Shown here: piece by piece, positions 44,039 to 52,013 of the stretch | How the letters are laid out: each line of letters begins with the position of its first letter | Numbering within the stretch: the first letter of the stretch is position 1 | Source of the DNA: Candidatus Levyibacteriota bacterium | GTDB lineage: Bacteria; Patescibacteria; Microgenomatia; Levybacterales; UBA12049 | NCBI GenBank assembly: GCA_027334565.1 | Contig: DAHWUP010000001.1 | Location: 177,164-241,163 of the forward strand | DNA length: 64,000 nt | Direction: 5' to 3' | Position numbers and translations under genes: made by a program | The notes under the pieces: model-generated | Told to the model about the DNA's origin: nothing | The model's database searches: none | What the model saw: the letters and a program-made list of their open reading frames with translations, nothing else

Positions 44039-45419
44039 AATCAAAACAACCTACCAATACGGCTTTCATAAACCCGACAACCCGACCTTTAAGGTCCCTG
44101 TGGGTTTGAACAAAAAAATCGTGGAAATGATTTCCGATTACAAACAGGAGCCCGAATGGATGAAACAAAAAAGACTTGAGGCATACGAAATTTTTAAACA
44201 AAAGCCGATCCCGACCTGGGGTGCCGACCTAAGCAAACTTGATCTTGATAAGTTGTGTTATTACAACAACCCGTCGAGAAAAAAATTTAAGAACTGGCGG
44301 GATGTCCCCAAAGACATCAAAGAAACATATGACAAAATAGGCGTACCCGAAGCCGAAAAAAAATTTCTTGCAGGGGTCGGGGCGCAATACGATTCCGAGG
44401 TCATTTATCACCACTTAAAAGAACAATGGGAATCTTTGGGGGTTATCTTTATCGACACCGACACGGCGGTCCGGGAATATCCCGAACTGGTAAAAGAATA
44501 TTTCGGCACGATAATTCCGGCGAACGACAATAAATTCGCGGCCTTAAATACCGCCGTTTGGAGCGGAGGAAGTTTTGTTTATGTCCCAAAAGGAGTACAC
44601 GTAACGATCCCCCTCCAGGCATATTTTAGGATCAACGCCAAAGCCGTCGGACAATTCGAGAGAACGCTTATCATCGCCGAAGAAGGAAGTTATGTCCATT
44701 ATGTCGAGGGTTGCTCAGCACCGATTTATACCGCCGACTCGCTGCACGCCGCGGTGGTCGAAGTGATGGTCAAACCCAGGGCCAGGGTGAGATATACGAC
44801 CATCCAGAACTGGAGCGGCGACGTTTATAACCTGGTCACCAAAAGAATGATGATCCAGGATGACGCCTTCGGAGAATGGATTGACGGAAATTTGGGTGCC
44901 AAGGTCACCATGAAATACCCTTCTCTTATTTTAAGCGGCAGAGGCGCAAGGGGCGAAGTGTTATCGCTGGCCTATGCTTCAAACGGACAACATCAGGATG
45001 CCGGCGGAAAAGCGATCCACCTGGCTCCGGAGACAACCAGCACCATCACCTCTAAATCTGTGAGCGTCGGCAACGGCCGGGCCAGTTACCGCGGACAGGT
45101 AAAAATAGTCAAGGGTGCAAAAAAAAGCAAATCTTTCGTAAGGTGCGATGCTCTCTTGATCGACAAGACCTCAAGATCCGATACATATCCTACGAATGAA
45201 GTTGCCGAAGAAGATGTCAACCTTGGTCATGAAGCCTCGGTATCGAAGGTGGGAGAACAACAATTATTTTATTTGATGAGCAGAGGCCTAAGCGAGGCAC
45301 AGGCAACCTCATTGATCGTTAACGGTTTTATCGAACCGATCGTCAAAGAACTCCCCCTTGAATATGCGGTCGAACTGAATAGACTGATAAACCTGTCGAT
45401 GGAAGGGGCTGTGGGATAA
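44025..45419 (+). CDS. sufB: Fe-S scaffold SufB
   Basis: 464 aa. Blocks such as VFIDTDTAVREYPELVKEYF, SGGSFVYVPKGVHV, YVHYVEGCSAPIY with the conserved Cys, and SRSDTYPTNEVAEEDVNLGHEASVSKVGEQQL (core beta-helix and the Glu/His pair) identify SufB. It builds the cluster with SufC and SufD. Overlaps sufC by 14 nt; a 12-nt gap with AAGGAG leads to sufD. Confidence 0.97.
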   Translation: MKNPKIKTTYQYGFHKPDNPTFKVPVGLNKKIVEMISDYKQEPEWMKQKRLEAYEIFKQKPIPTWGADLSKLDLDKLCYYNNPSRKKFKNWRDVPKDIKETYDKIGVPEAEKKFLAGVGAQYDSEVIYHHLKEQWESLGVIFIDTDTAVREYPELVKEYFGTIIPANDNKFAALNTAVWSGGSFVYVPKGVHVTIPLQAYFRINAKAVGQFERTLIIAEEGSYVHYVEGCSAPIYTADSLHAAVVEVMVKPRARVRYTTIQNWSGDVYNLVTKRMMIQDDAFGEWIDGNLGAKVTMKYPSLILSGRGARGEVLSLAYASNGQHQDAGGKAIHLAPETTSTITSKSVSVGNGRASYRGQVKIVKGAKKSKSFVRCDALLIDKTSRSDTYPTNEVAEEDVNLGHEASVSKVGEQQLFYLMSRGLSEAQATSLIVNGFIEPIVKELPLEYAVELNRLINLSMEGAVG

Positions 45420-45431
45420 GGAGCTTTTAAA

Positions 45432-46001
45432 ATGATTCAAAAATTAACGATAAAACAAACCGAGGAATTTTTTTTACCCCTTATTTGGTCGGGAAAGGAA
45501 AATCAGATCGATTATGATATCTCACTCTCAAAAGAAGGGGCGAGCATCAGGCTGTTATTGCTGATTTTGGGTAACGGCGAATCCTGGGCCGATGTAAATA
45601 TCAAAATAACCCACGAAAAACCGCAGACAAAAAGCATGGTGATCGTCAGGGGGATCTTGGGCGATTCCGCCAGAATCAACTTTAACGGTTTGGTCAAAAT
45701 CAACAAGGGTTCGTATCTATCAAACGCCTGGCTGGCCGCGCACCTTCTTTTAAACTCGGATAGGGCAAAGGGACGCGCGATACCAAGCCTTGAGATTCTG
45801 GAAAACGACATTAAAGCGGGACACGCGACCACGGTGGGGAAAATAAATGAGGCCGAAATATTTTACTTAATGTCAAGAGGCGTCCCGCAAAAAAAGGCCA
45901 AACAATTGATCGTCGCTGGATTCTTAAGCGGATTTTTGAATGATTTTCCCGATTCGAAAGAAAAAAACCTGATTTTAAAACAAATAAAACATGTCGTATA
46001 A
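45432..46001 (+). CDS. sufD: SufD-like protein, short form
   Basis: 189 aa, less than half the usual SufD (about 400 aa). The chain keeps half of the beta-helix (SMVIVRGILGDSARINFNGL, then INKGSYLSNAWLAAHLLLNS) and the SufBD C-terminal ending ENDIKAGHATTVGKINEAEI plus FYLMSRGVP. The N-terminal domain of SufD is absent. Its own ATG and Shine-Dalgarno show that it is not a frameshift remnant. It may form a compact SufBC-mini-D complex. It overlaps sufS by 11 nt. Confidence 0.85.
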   Translation: MIQKLTIKQTEEFFLPLIWSGKENQIDYDISLSKEGASIRLLLLILGNGESWADVNIKITHEKPQTKSMVIVRGILGDSARINFNGLVKINKGSYLSNAWLAAHLLLNSDRAKGRAIPSLEILENDIKAGHATTVGKINEAEIFYLMSRGVPQKKAKQLIVAGFLSGFLNDFPDSKEKNLILKQIKHVV

Positions 46002-47214
46002 AAAGGACTTCCCTATTTTTAAAAATAACCGGAAAATGGTTTACCTGGACAGCGCCGCGACCAGCCAGAAACCACAAGTGGTCATAGACGCCGTGAACGA
46101 TTTTTTTAGCAAATACAACAGTAACGTTCACCGCGGAATATATACTTTATCCGAAAAAGCGGAGGAACTTTACGAGGGGACTCGCAAAAAGGTCGCCGGT
46201 CTGATAAATGCCGGCGGTGCTTCGGAAATCATTTTTACCGGAAACGCAACCGAGGCCATTAATCTTGCGGCGTTCGGATATTTCAAGAAATTCCTGAAAA
46301 AGGACGATATTGTGGTCCTGTCGGAAATGGAACATCATTCAAATGTAGTGCCCTGGCTGATGCTGAAAAAAAGTCTCGGAATAAAAATTTATTATTTACC
46401 GGTTAACGAAGATTATCGTCTCGACCACCTCCGGCTCATGGAACAAAAAATCAACTTTTCAAAAGTCAAATTGATCTCCCTTACTCACGCATCGAATGTT
46501 TTGGGAACCGTGAATCCGTTGGAAGAAATAATTCCTTCACTAAAAAAGGAATGTACCAACGCCAAAATATTGATCGATGCAGCTCAAAGCATTCCCCATA
46601 TTCCCGTAAATGTAAAAAAAATGAATTGCGACTTCCTGGCATTTTCGTCACATAAAATGTTCGGGCCTTCCGGGGTCGGTGTGCTGTATGCCAGACAGGA
46701 ACTGCTTGAAATGACCGATCCGTTGTTTTACGGGGGACACATGATCGCAAACGTTGACAAGGAAAAAGCCCGGTTTTTGCCCGCTCCGGCAAAATTTGAA
46801 GCGGGAACCGGAAAATTGGAAGGAGTAGCGGGATTAGGAGCGGCGATCGACTACTTAAATACCCGGGACATAAAAGTTATTCAAAAATATGAACACGGCC
46901 TTACAAAATATACCCTTTCAAGATTACCGAAAATAAAAAATGTCCAACTTTACGGGAGTCGTAATTTTTTAAACCGGTTACCGGTGTTTTCCTTTAATAT
47001 CGGTGCCATACATCCTCACGATGTCTCCGAAATTCTCAATAGACACGGTGTTTGTGTCCGGGCGGGTCATCACTGCGCCCAGGTTTTAATGGATGCATGC
47101 CAAACAGCCGGAACCGTACGCGCTTCCCTGTCCATTTATAATACCAAGGATGATGTTGATAAACTGATAACAAGCATTGAGGATGTAAAAAATGTCTTTA
47201 GGTTAACCGATTGA
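45991..47214 (+). CDS. sufS: Cysteine desulfurase SufS
   Basis: 407 aa, PLP enzyme giving sulfur from cysteine. YLDSAATSQKPQVVIDAV at residues 12-29, SEMEHHSNVVPW, PLP-binding Lys in AFSSHKMFGPSGVG (about 217) and active-site Cys in VRAGHHCAQVLM (about 353). The short Cys loop is the group II (SufS) type, usually paired with SufU, which is the next gene. Confidence 0.97.
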   Translation: MSYKKDFPIFKNNRKMVYLDSAATSQKPQVVIDAVNDFFSKYNSNVHRGIYTLSEKAEELYEGTRKKVAGLINAGGASEIIFTGNATEAINLAAFGYFKKFLKKDDIVVLSEMEHHSNVVPWLMLKKSLGIKIYYLPVNEDYRLDHLRLMEQKINFSKVKLISLTHASNVLGTVNPLEEIIPSLKKECTNAKILIDAAQSIPHIPVNVKKMNCDFLAFSSHKMFGPSGVGVLYARQELLEMTDPLFYGGHMIANVDKEKARFLPAPAKFEAGTGKLEGVAGLGAAIDYLNTRDIKVIQKYEHGLTKYTLSRLPKIKNVQLYGSRNFLNRLPVFSFNIGAIHPHDVSEILNRHGVCVRAGHHCAQVLMDACQTAGTVRASLSIYNTKDDVDKLITSIEDVKNVFRLTD

Positions 47215-47223
47215 CCTTAAATT

Positions 47224-47586
47224 ATGGAAGATCCTTTATACCGCGAAATCATTCTGGAGCACTGGCAGAATCCGCAAAATTACGGGTCGGTCAAAAACCC
47301 GAGTTTTGATTTAAGCGACAACAACCCTTCCTGCGGCGACAAGATCAGGATCACCGGAAAAATTAAAAACGGAAAACTGATCGATGTAAGGTTCACTTGT
47401 CAGGGTTGCGCCGTTTCCAAAGCTTCGGCGTCCATTTTGACCGGACAAGTTAAGGGGATGCTAATTACGGAGATAATTAAATTAAAGGAGGAGGACATAT
47501 TAAAAAATCTCGGAGTGGAAATAACTCCTGCCCGCTACAACTGCGCACTTTTGTGTTTAAGAACTTTTCAAAACGGCTTAAAATAG
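47224..47586 (+). CDS. sufU: SufU/IscU-type sulfur-transfer scaffold
   Basis: 120 aa. Three conserved cysteine positions are visible: NPSCGDKI (about C37, with the Asp of the zinc site), TCQGCAVSKAS (about C60/C63) and NCALLCLRT near the end. SufU accepts persulfide from SufS through zinc-cysteine exchange. It lies 9 nt after sufS and is last in the suf operon; the next gene is convergent. Confidence 0.92.
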   Translation: MEDPLYREIILEHWQNPQNYGSVKNPSFDLSDNNPSCGDKIRITGKIKNGKLIDVRFTCQGCAVSKASASILTGQVKGMLITEIIKLKEEDILKNLGVEITPARYNCALLCLRTFQNGLK

Positions 47587-47588
47587 AT

Positions 47589-47789
47589 TCACGCCCAGGC
47601 TTTTTCCGCCCTTTTTGCCGAAGAGACGGACAGAACTTCGATCACGATTCCCATTTGCACCAAAACATATGAGCCGACCCTAACTTTTTCATCCGCGACC
47701 ATGGCCTGGCGTATTTGTTTTCCGGGATATTCAACCAGAGCTTTTCTGCCCTTTATTTCTATCACCTTACCCGGCGCCGCGATACACAT
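47589..47789 (-). CDS. hypC: Hydrogenase maturation chaperone HypC
   Basis: 66 aa. MCIAAPGKVIEIKGRKALVE is the HypC/HupF signature, with catalytic Cys2 that binds iron and the large subunit. HypC hands the Fe(CN)2CO unit to the NiFe-hydrogenase large subunit. HypA, B, D, E and F are not in this window. Extended -10 TGGTAAAAT ends 6 nt before ATG. Divergent from the hydrogenase genes and sharing their regulatory region. Confidence 0.92.
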   Translation of the reverse strand: MCIAAPGKVIEIKGRKALVEYPGKQIRQAMVADEKVRVGSYVLVQMGIVIEVLSVSSAKRAEKAWA

Positions 47790-47795
47790 AAAACT

Positions 47796-47834
47796 ATTTT
47801 ACCATTTTTTTTCTCCGGTTTTTTTTGCTATGAT
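47796..47834. promoter_or_regulatory. Divergent promoters: hypC and hydrogenase
   Basis: Minus: extended -10 TGGTAAAAT (47796-47804, 6 nt before hypC ATG). Plus: extended -10 TGCTATGAT (TATGAT 47829-47834), placing the transcript start at about 47841, so the usable hydrogenase start is the ATG at 47846, not the one at 47837. Confidence 0.6.
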
Positions 47835-47845
47835 AGATGATACCC

Positions 47846-48349
47846 ATGGATAATGATCTGCCGCCTCAAAAAAAGAAACTGGCAATAGGCTGGTTTTCAT
47901 TCACCTGCTGCGAAGATTCGACCATCCTTCTGACCGAACTTTTGAATAAAAATTTCGACGCCTGGCGTAAGGTCGTCGACTTTAAACACATGAAGGTGTT
48001 AAAAACCAAAAATGACATGACAAATTTGGACGTTGCTTTCATCGAAGGCGCGGCCTCATCCCAAAAACAGGAGGATGAAATGAAAAAGATCAGGGAGAAT
48101 GCCAAATACGTGATAGCGGTAGGTTCTTGCGCGGTCACCGGCCTCCCTTCGGCAACCAGAAACCAGTTTGTCGACTCGGAGCTTAATGAAAAGATCCAAT
48201 GGTACATCAAAACCTTTAGCTACGGACAGAAGGTGAAAAAGCTGGATGAAGTGGTTAAGGTTGACGACTACGTTGCCGGCTGTCCGATGAATGTTGAGCT
48301 TTTTACGCAAACTCTTGATAAATATCTTAAACTATTCGGGATAATTTAA
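47846..48349 (+). CDS. NiFe hydrogenase small subunit
   Basis: 167 aa, close to the 20-kDa Fe-S small subunits of group 3 hydrogenases. The opening GWFSFTCCEDSTILLTELL aligns with the SFTSCEGC proximal-cluster motif of sulfhydrogenase delta-type subunits, but the second Cys of CxxC is Ser, with an added Cys just before. Later ligands in VGSCAVTGLPS and AGCPMN are kept. It should carry one [4Fe-4S] cluster passing electrons to ferredoxin or a flavoprotein. The large subunit follows after 2 nt. Confidence 0.85.
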   Translation: MDNDLPPQKKKLAIGWFSFTCCEDSTILLTELLNKNFDAWRKVVDFKHMKVLKTKNDMTNLDVAFIEGAASSQKQEDEMKKIRENAKYVIAVGSCAVTGLPSATRNQFVDSELNEKIQWYIKTFSYGQKVKKLDEVVKVDDYVAGCPMNVELFTQTLDKYLKLFGII

Positions 48350-48351
48350 AA

Positions 48352-49653
48352 ATGCACAGTTGCGACGTTACCATTGACAATGTTACCAAAATCGAAGGCT
48401 CCGCCGGACTTAAGGTGAGCATCAACGACGACAAAGTTACAGAGCTTAAATTCATAATTCAGGACTACCGGCGCTTTTATACGACCGCTGTTAAAGGTAA
48501 ACCTATCATCGCCGTTCCTTCGTTTCTATCCAGAATTTGCGGAACCTGCTCGGTCGCACATTTGTTCGCCGCGATCAAAGCGCTTGAAAACTCACAAGGT
48601 ATACAGGTAAGCGAGCAAACCAAAATATTAAGGCGCCTTGCCTACGACGGACTGATGATCAGGGATCATTCCCTTCACTTGTACTTTTTTACCCTTCCCG
48701 ATGTTTTGGGACTGGATTCCATTTTGGATATCCCGGACGATGATAATGCTCCCGGACACGTGCTTTTACACGATTCCTTTGATATAAAACAGGCGGGAAC
48801 CGATATCACCAACGTCATCATCGGCGCCGCCATCCACGCACCATACCCGACCCCCGGCGGATTTTTAAAACTTCCCGACCAAACGAAGTTCCCCGAACTT
48901 ATCGAAAGTCTTGAAAAAATCAGGCCTCAGGTTTTAAGAGGCATTAAAGCGTTTTACGATTGGCCGGAAAATCTGATCAGGAATTCGGATTACCTTGCAT
49001 TAAGAAACGGCACGCGTTTTGATTTTCTGGACGGGTTTTTGCTAAATGCAAACGGCAAAAAGGTCCCTTCCGAAGAATTTTTAAGCTTTATGGAGGAGGT
49101 CGTTGTTCCTTACTCCCAGTCACAAGGCTATAGATTTTCCGATACGCACGAGGATTATCTGGTCGGCGCCCTGGCAAGGATCAATTTCAACAAAGACCTT
49201 CTCCATCCAAGGACAAAGGCGGACGCCGCGCAGTTTCTTGACGTTTTTCCCTCCAAAAACATTTACCACAATAATCTGGCTCAAGGGATAGAGGTACTTA
49301 ACTGCGTCGACGACGCCATCGATATCTTAAAAAATCTTAATATCGATCCCGAACCGCCGGTCAGAAAACCACCGGTTGCAGGCATCGGCGTGGGAGTCGT
49401 CGAGGCGCCGCGGGGAACGCTTTACCATATGGCCAAAGTAAACGACAAGGGAATGGTCGAAGATTACGACGTCATCGTCCCCACCTCCCAAAACCAGATA
49501 ACCATCGAAAACGACTTAAAAAAATATTTCAATGAAAATTTAAACAAGGAAGAAGGCGAACTTAAGCTTGCGGCGGAAAAGATCATCAGAGCCTATGATC
49601 CCTGCATGTCCTGCGCCACCAATTTTCTTAAAATAGACTGGATACGTAAATGA
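48352..49653 (+). CDS. NiFe hydrogenase large subunit
   Basis: 433 aa. L1 motif RICGTCSVAH (C63, C66) and L2 motif DPCMSC (C418, C421) supply the four Ni/Fe cysteines; VTKIEGSAGLKV opens the protein. The residue at the processing site (normally DPCxxCxxH) is N424, followed by a 9-residue tail, so the cleavage site is unusual. Group 3-like by length and small-subunit partner, but the subgroup is not assigned. The gene's last 61 nt overlap the opposite-strand maturation protease. Predicted role: H2 production from reduced ferredoxin or NAD(P)H. Confidence 0.92.
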   Translation: MHSCDVTIDNVTKIEGSAGLKVSINDDKVTELKFIIQDYRRFYTTAVKGKPIIAVPSFLSRICGTCSVAHLFAAIKALENSQGIQVSEQTKILRRLAYDGLMIRDHSLHLYFFTLPDVLGLDSILDIPDDDNAPGHVLLHDSFDIKQAGTDITNVIIGAAIHAPYPTPGGFLKLPDQTKFPELIESLEKIRPQVLRGIKAFYDWPENLIRNSDYLALRNGTRFDFLDGFLLNANGKKVPSEEFLSFMEEVVVPYSQSQGYRFSDTHEDYLVGALARINFNKDLLHPRTKADAAQFLDVFPSKNIYHNNLAQGIEVLNCVDDAIDILKNLNIDPEPPVRKPPVAGIGVGVVEAPRGTLYHMAKVNDKGMVEDYDVIVPTSQNQITIENDLKKYFNENLNKEEGELKLAAEKIIRAYDPCMSCATNFLKIDWIRK

Positions 49654-49994
49654 TCCGGTTTTTCCCGGGCGGGCAAACCGACGACGGTTACTTTATTTAA
49701 CTTCCCGATCTTCTTAAGATATTTAAGCTGGAAAGAAAGATCAAAATCATGAACAGTCAAACTTTTGGTAAAAACCAGTTCATCGAGGTCCTTGTTCCCA
49801 AAAACCGTGGCGGTTCCTATTCCCTCGACCGTGTCCAAAATGACGACATCTTTTTCATCCGCAAACGGCAGGTCTTCGTTGGGCTTAACGACAATAAATT
49901 CCATGTTTTTGATCTTACCTTTTAGCTTATCGGCCACGATCAAAGCGTTGTTATCAAAGACAACATCCTCGTTTCCGAAAACATAAACTTTCAT
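49593..49994 (-). CDS. Hydrogenase maturation protease (HybD/HycI family)
   Basis: 133 aa. FGNEDVVFDNNALIVADKL resembles the GNxLxxDDG opening of the family; VVILDTVEG has the conserved Asp (D54), and SLTVHDFDL has the His (H82) of the nickel-sensing triad. The first acidic ligand is less clear (D14 followed by Asn). It would remove the large-subunit C-terminal peptide after nickel insertion. It is convergent with its predicted substrate gene and overlaps exactly the codons for the L2 motif and cleaved tail. -10 TAAAAT ends 6 nt before ATG. Confidence 0.82.
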   Translation of the reverse strand: MKVYVFGNEDVVFDNNALIVADKLKGKIKNMEFIVVKPNEDLPFADEKDVVILDTVEGIGTATVFGNKDLDELVFTKSLTVHDFDLSFQLKYLKKIGKLNKVTVVGLPAREKPDHLRIQSILRKLVAQDMQGS

Positions 49995-50000
49995 CACTTT

Positions 50001-50026
50001 ATTTTAACACAGCAAAAATGTATCAT
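50001..50026. promoter_or_regulatory. Divergent promoters: maturation protease and 50034 gene
   Basis: Minus: extended -10 TGTTAAAAT (TAAAAT at 50001-50006), 6 nt before the protease ATG. Plus: -10 TATCAT (50021-50026), 7 nt before ATG 50034. Both imply leaderless messages. Confidence 0.5.
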
Positions 50027-50033
50027 TGCTAAT

Positions 50034-50747
50034 ATGGACAAGGCTCTTCAACTTGAATCTCGATTCTCACTTCCGCCGAATTCTTTGGGCTACTGCGGCA
50101 AAAAAACCGCCGCCTATAAATTCAAACAGTGCATCATAAACGGCAAATGCGACGGTGTAAAAAAAGAGGTGACCGGTTTCATCGTTTTATATCCTTATTT
50201 AAAACTTTTGAATAAAATCACCAAACAGCCGAAATTTTCTAAACAAACCATCGAAGGATATTGGCTTGGCAACGAAATTTTGAATAAGGCAAAACCGAAA
50301 GATTATCTTTTGTTACTAGGATATTTCCAAAAACAGGGAGTGCCCGGTTTTTTCATCAAGGAACTAAAAGAAAAAATGCCGAAAAAATTCATCCCCAGCC
50401 ACTTGTTCCAGGTACTGCACGTTGGGGTCGGCAGGGCAAGCGGAAGCGTTCCGTTCAATCTTGAAACCGTCAATGATTGCATGATCCGCTGGGGAAAGGT
50501 GCAAAGCGTAACCAAAAACACCGCAACCGTTGACTTAAATTCGCTTAAAACCAAAAACGGCAGGACCTATGAACTGACGCTTGCCAAAACCAAGGTTCCT
50601 TTTGACAGACAACTTGTCCTTGGCTTAAAAAAAGGCGACACGGTGGCCGTTCATTGGAAAATGATCATCAAAATACTAAATGATGACGAGGTGAAAAATA
50701 TCGGATTTTGGACGAAAGAGGTTCTAAAACTTAAATTCCCCGCCTAG
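50034..50747 (+). CDS. DUF6390-like hydrogenase-associated protein
   Basis: 237 aa. SLPPNSLGYCGKKTAAYKF near the N-terminus, EGYWLGNEIL in the middle, FQVLHVGVGR (about residue 124) and NDCMIRWGKV (about 145) are the pattern I recall for DUF6390, a family found beside NiFe hydrogenases. Function unknown; a maturation or accessory role is inferred from position next to the protease. Cysteines at C21, C33, C39 and C146 are noticeable. No transmembrane segment. Confidence 0.65.
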   Translation: MDKALQLESRFSLPPNSLGYCGKKTAAYKFKQCIINGKCDGVKKEVTGFIVLYPYLKLLNKITKQPKFSKQTIEGYWLGNEILNKAKPKDYLLLLGYFQKQGVPGFFIKELKEKMPKKFIPSHLFQVLHVGVGRASGSVPFNLETVNDCMIRWGKVQSVTKNTATVDLNSLKTKNGRTYELTLAKTKVPFDRQLVLGLKKGDTVAVHWKMIIKILNDDEVKNIGFWTKEVLKLKFPA

Positions 50748-51664
50748 GACAAAGCCGCATTTTTATTTGGTTTTTCCCGTTTTGCTAAGACATAGAATAT
50801 CCCGATTGCCAGGATAGTTAAAAAGCTTTGAACCCCCATATCCAAAGTCCAGGCGTGGGTGACAAATATCGCCGATAGAATGTTGGTGATCAAGGTCGCG
50901 CTCACCAAAACTGCCGCTACCACCGTTGCCGGCGCAAGTTTCAAAGCTCTATACCAAGTCATAACATAGCCCAGCAGCAAAACCACGGTTATTCCCATCC
51001 AAAACCATTGTTCCTTCGTCATGAAAAAAGATTGAAAAAGAGCTTTCGGGGCAAGAACGGCGGATGCACCAAGCAAGATCAGCGATCCTATCCCCATTCT
51101 GGCCGCAACGACGATATCGGGGTCGACCGTCGGCAAAATCTTTTTAGCCAGGATGTTCTCTACCGCCCAGAGCATGGTTGCCGCCAAAACGAACCATGCG
51201 CCCTGGGAAAATCTAAATGGCACAAGCCCTCCGATTACAAAATTTGCCAAAAACAGCAGTACGACCGCCAGAACCTGAAGCCTTAAGATCTTTTCTTTCA
51301 ACAACGGGACCGCCAGTAGAGCCACCCAGATGAATAAAGTTTTATGGATCATCGCGCCGCTTATCGCGGGGATTTGCGACAATCCCTGGAAAAATAGATA
51401 AAAAGGCAGCGAACCGCCGATTATCCCGATCAGAAACAAGTAACCGGCTTCCCTTGGGGTAAGAGTTTTAAGTTTTTTCCATTTTAGGGTTATCAACAGT
51501 AAGCCTATTATCAAAAGTCCGACATAAGCATTTTTTACGGCGGTGAAAACCAGCGGCGGATTGACCAGGGAAACGGCGATCTTGTTGATGAAATTTGAGA
51601 ATCCCGATATCAATGCGGTTATTAATGCCAAACCTATTCCTTTGGTAACTTTGGAAGAAGACAT
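50744..51664 (-). CDS. EamA/DMT-family transporter
   Basis: 306 aa with about ten hydrophobic helices in two EamA repeats (first ALITALISGFSNFINKIAVS, second ending in TWYRALKLAPATVVAAVLVS). The family exports small metabolites such as amino acids; substrate unknown. It lies 1 nt after the ferredoxin gene in the same direction, so the two are probably co-transcribed. Its stop overlaps that of the convergent DUF6390-like gene by 4 nt. Confidence 0.87.
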   Translation of the reverse strand: MSSSKVTKGIGLALITALISGFSNFINKIAVSLVNPPLVFTAVKNAYVGLLIIGLLLITLKWKKLKTLTPREAGYLFLIGIIGGSLPFYLFFQGLSQIPAISGAMIHKTLFIWVALLAVPLLKEKILRLQVLAVVLLFLANFVIGGLVPFRFSQGAWFVLAATMLWAVENILAKKILPTVDPDIVVAARMGIGSLILLGASAVLAPKALFQSFFMTKEQWFWMGITVVLLLGYVMTWYRALKLAPATVVAAVLVSATLITNILSAIFVTHAWTLDMGVQSFLTILAIGIFYVLAKREKPNKNAALS

Positions 51665-51665
51665 A

Positions 51666-51950
51666 TCATGCGGGCCAAACCTGCTGGTTTGTTTCGGTAT
51701 CGATAACTACTATGGCCTTGGTCGGACAGCTTTGGGCTGCCATTAAAATATTGTCGGCGCTGTCCTGACTGTCGGGCAAAACCACCGCTTTATTCTCCCC
51801 GTCCAACTTAAAGGTCGAGGGCGAAACGGCAACGCACGAGGCGGCACCGATGCAAACGCTTCTTAAAACTTTGACCTTATATTTCCCGATGATGAATTCC
51901 TGGTCCTGCTCGCCTTGTGCCGGCGGCACAACTGCCTGATTGTTATCCAT
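51666..51950 (-). CDS. Ferredoxin, single cluster with three visible cysteines
   Basis: 94 aa. The cluster motif reads VCIGAASCVAVSP (first C at about residue 33) and AAQSCPTKAI, the layout of 3Fe-4S/4Fe-4S monocluster ferredoxins. The position that is Cys or Asp in CxxC/DxxC is Ala, leaving three cysteines; a [3Fe-4S] cluster is therefore possible. Likely electron carrier between KorAB, the FNR proteins and the hydrogenase. -10 TATCAT ends 6 nt before ATG. Confidence 0.88.
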   Translation of the reverse strand: MDNNQAVVPPAQGEQDQEFIIGKYKVKVLRSVCIGAASCVAVSPSTFKLDGENKAVVLPDSQDSADNILMAAQSCPTKAIVVIDTETNQQVWPA

Positions 51951-51979
51951 ATGTCCATGATAGACGAATCCCGCATTTC

Positions 51980-52007
51980 TTGCAAGGGGTGCAAAATATG
52001 CTAGTAT
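51980..52007 (+). promoter_or_regulatory. Promoter of the 52014 FNR gene
   Basis: -35 TTGCAA (51980-51985), 16-nt spacer, extended -10 TGCTAGTAT (TAGTAT 52002-52007), 6 nt before ATG 52014; the A of the start codon is the expected first base of the RNA. Confidence 0.55.
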
Positions 52008-52013
52008 AAAAAA

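Noticed and set aside
45432..46001. SufD as a frameshifted pseudogene
   Set aside because: It has its own Shine-Dalgarno and ATG 12 nt after sufB, and a stop/start overlap with sufS; no SufD N-terminal fragment lies in other frames nearby.
47589..50747. Assignment of the hydrogenase to a defined subgroup (3b, 3c or 3d)
   Set aside because: Motifs support a group 3-like enzyme only; subgroup needs a phylogeny that cannot be done here.
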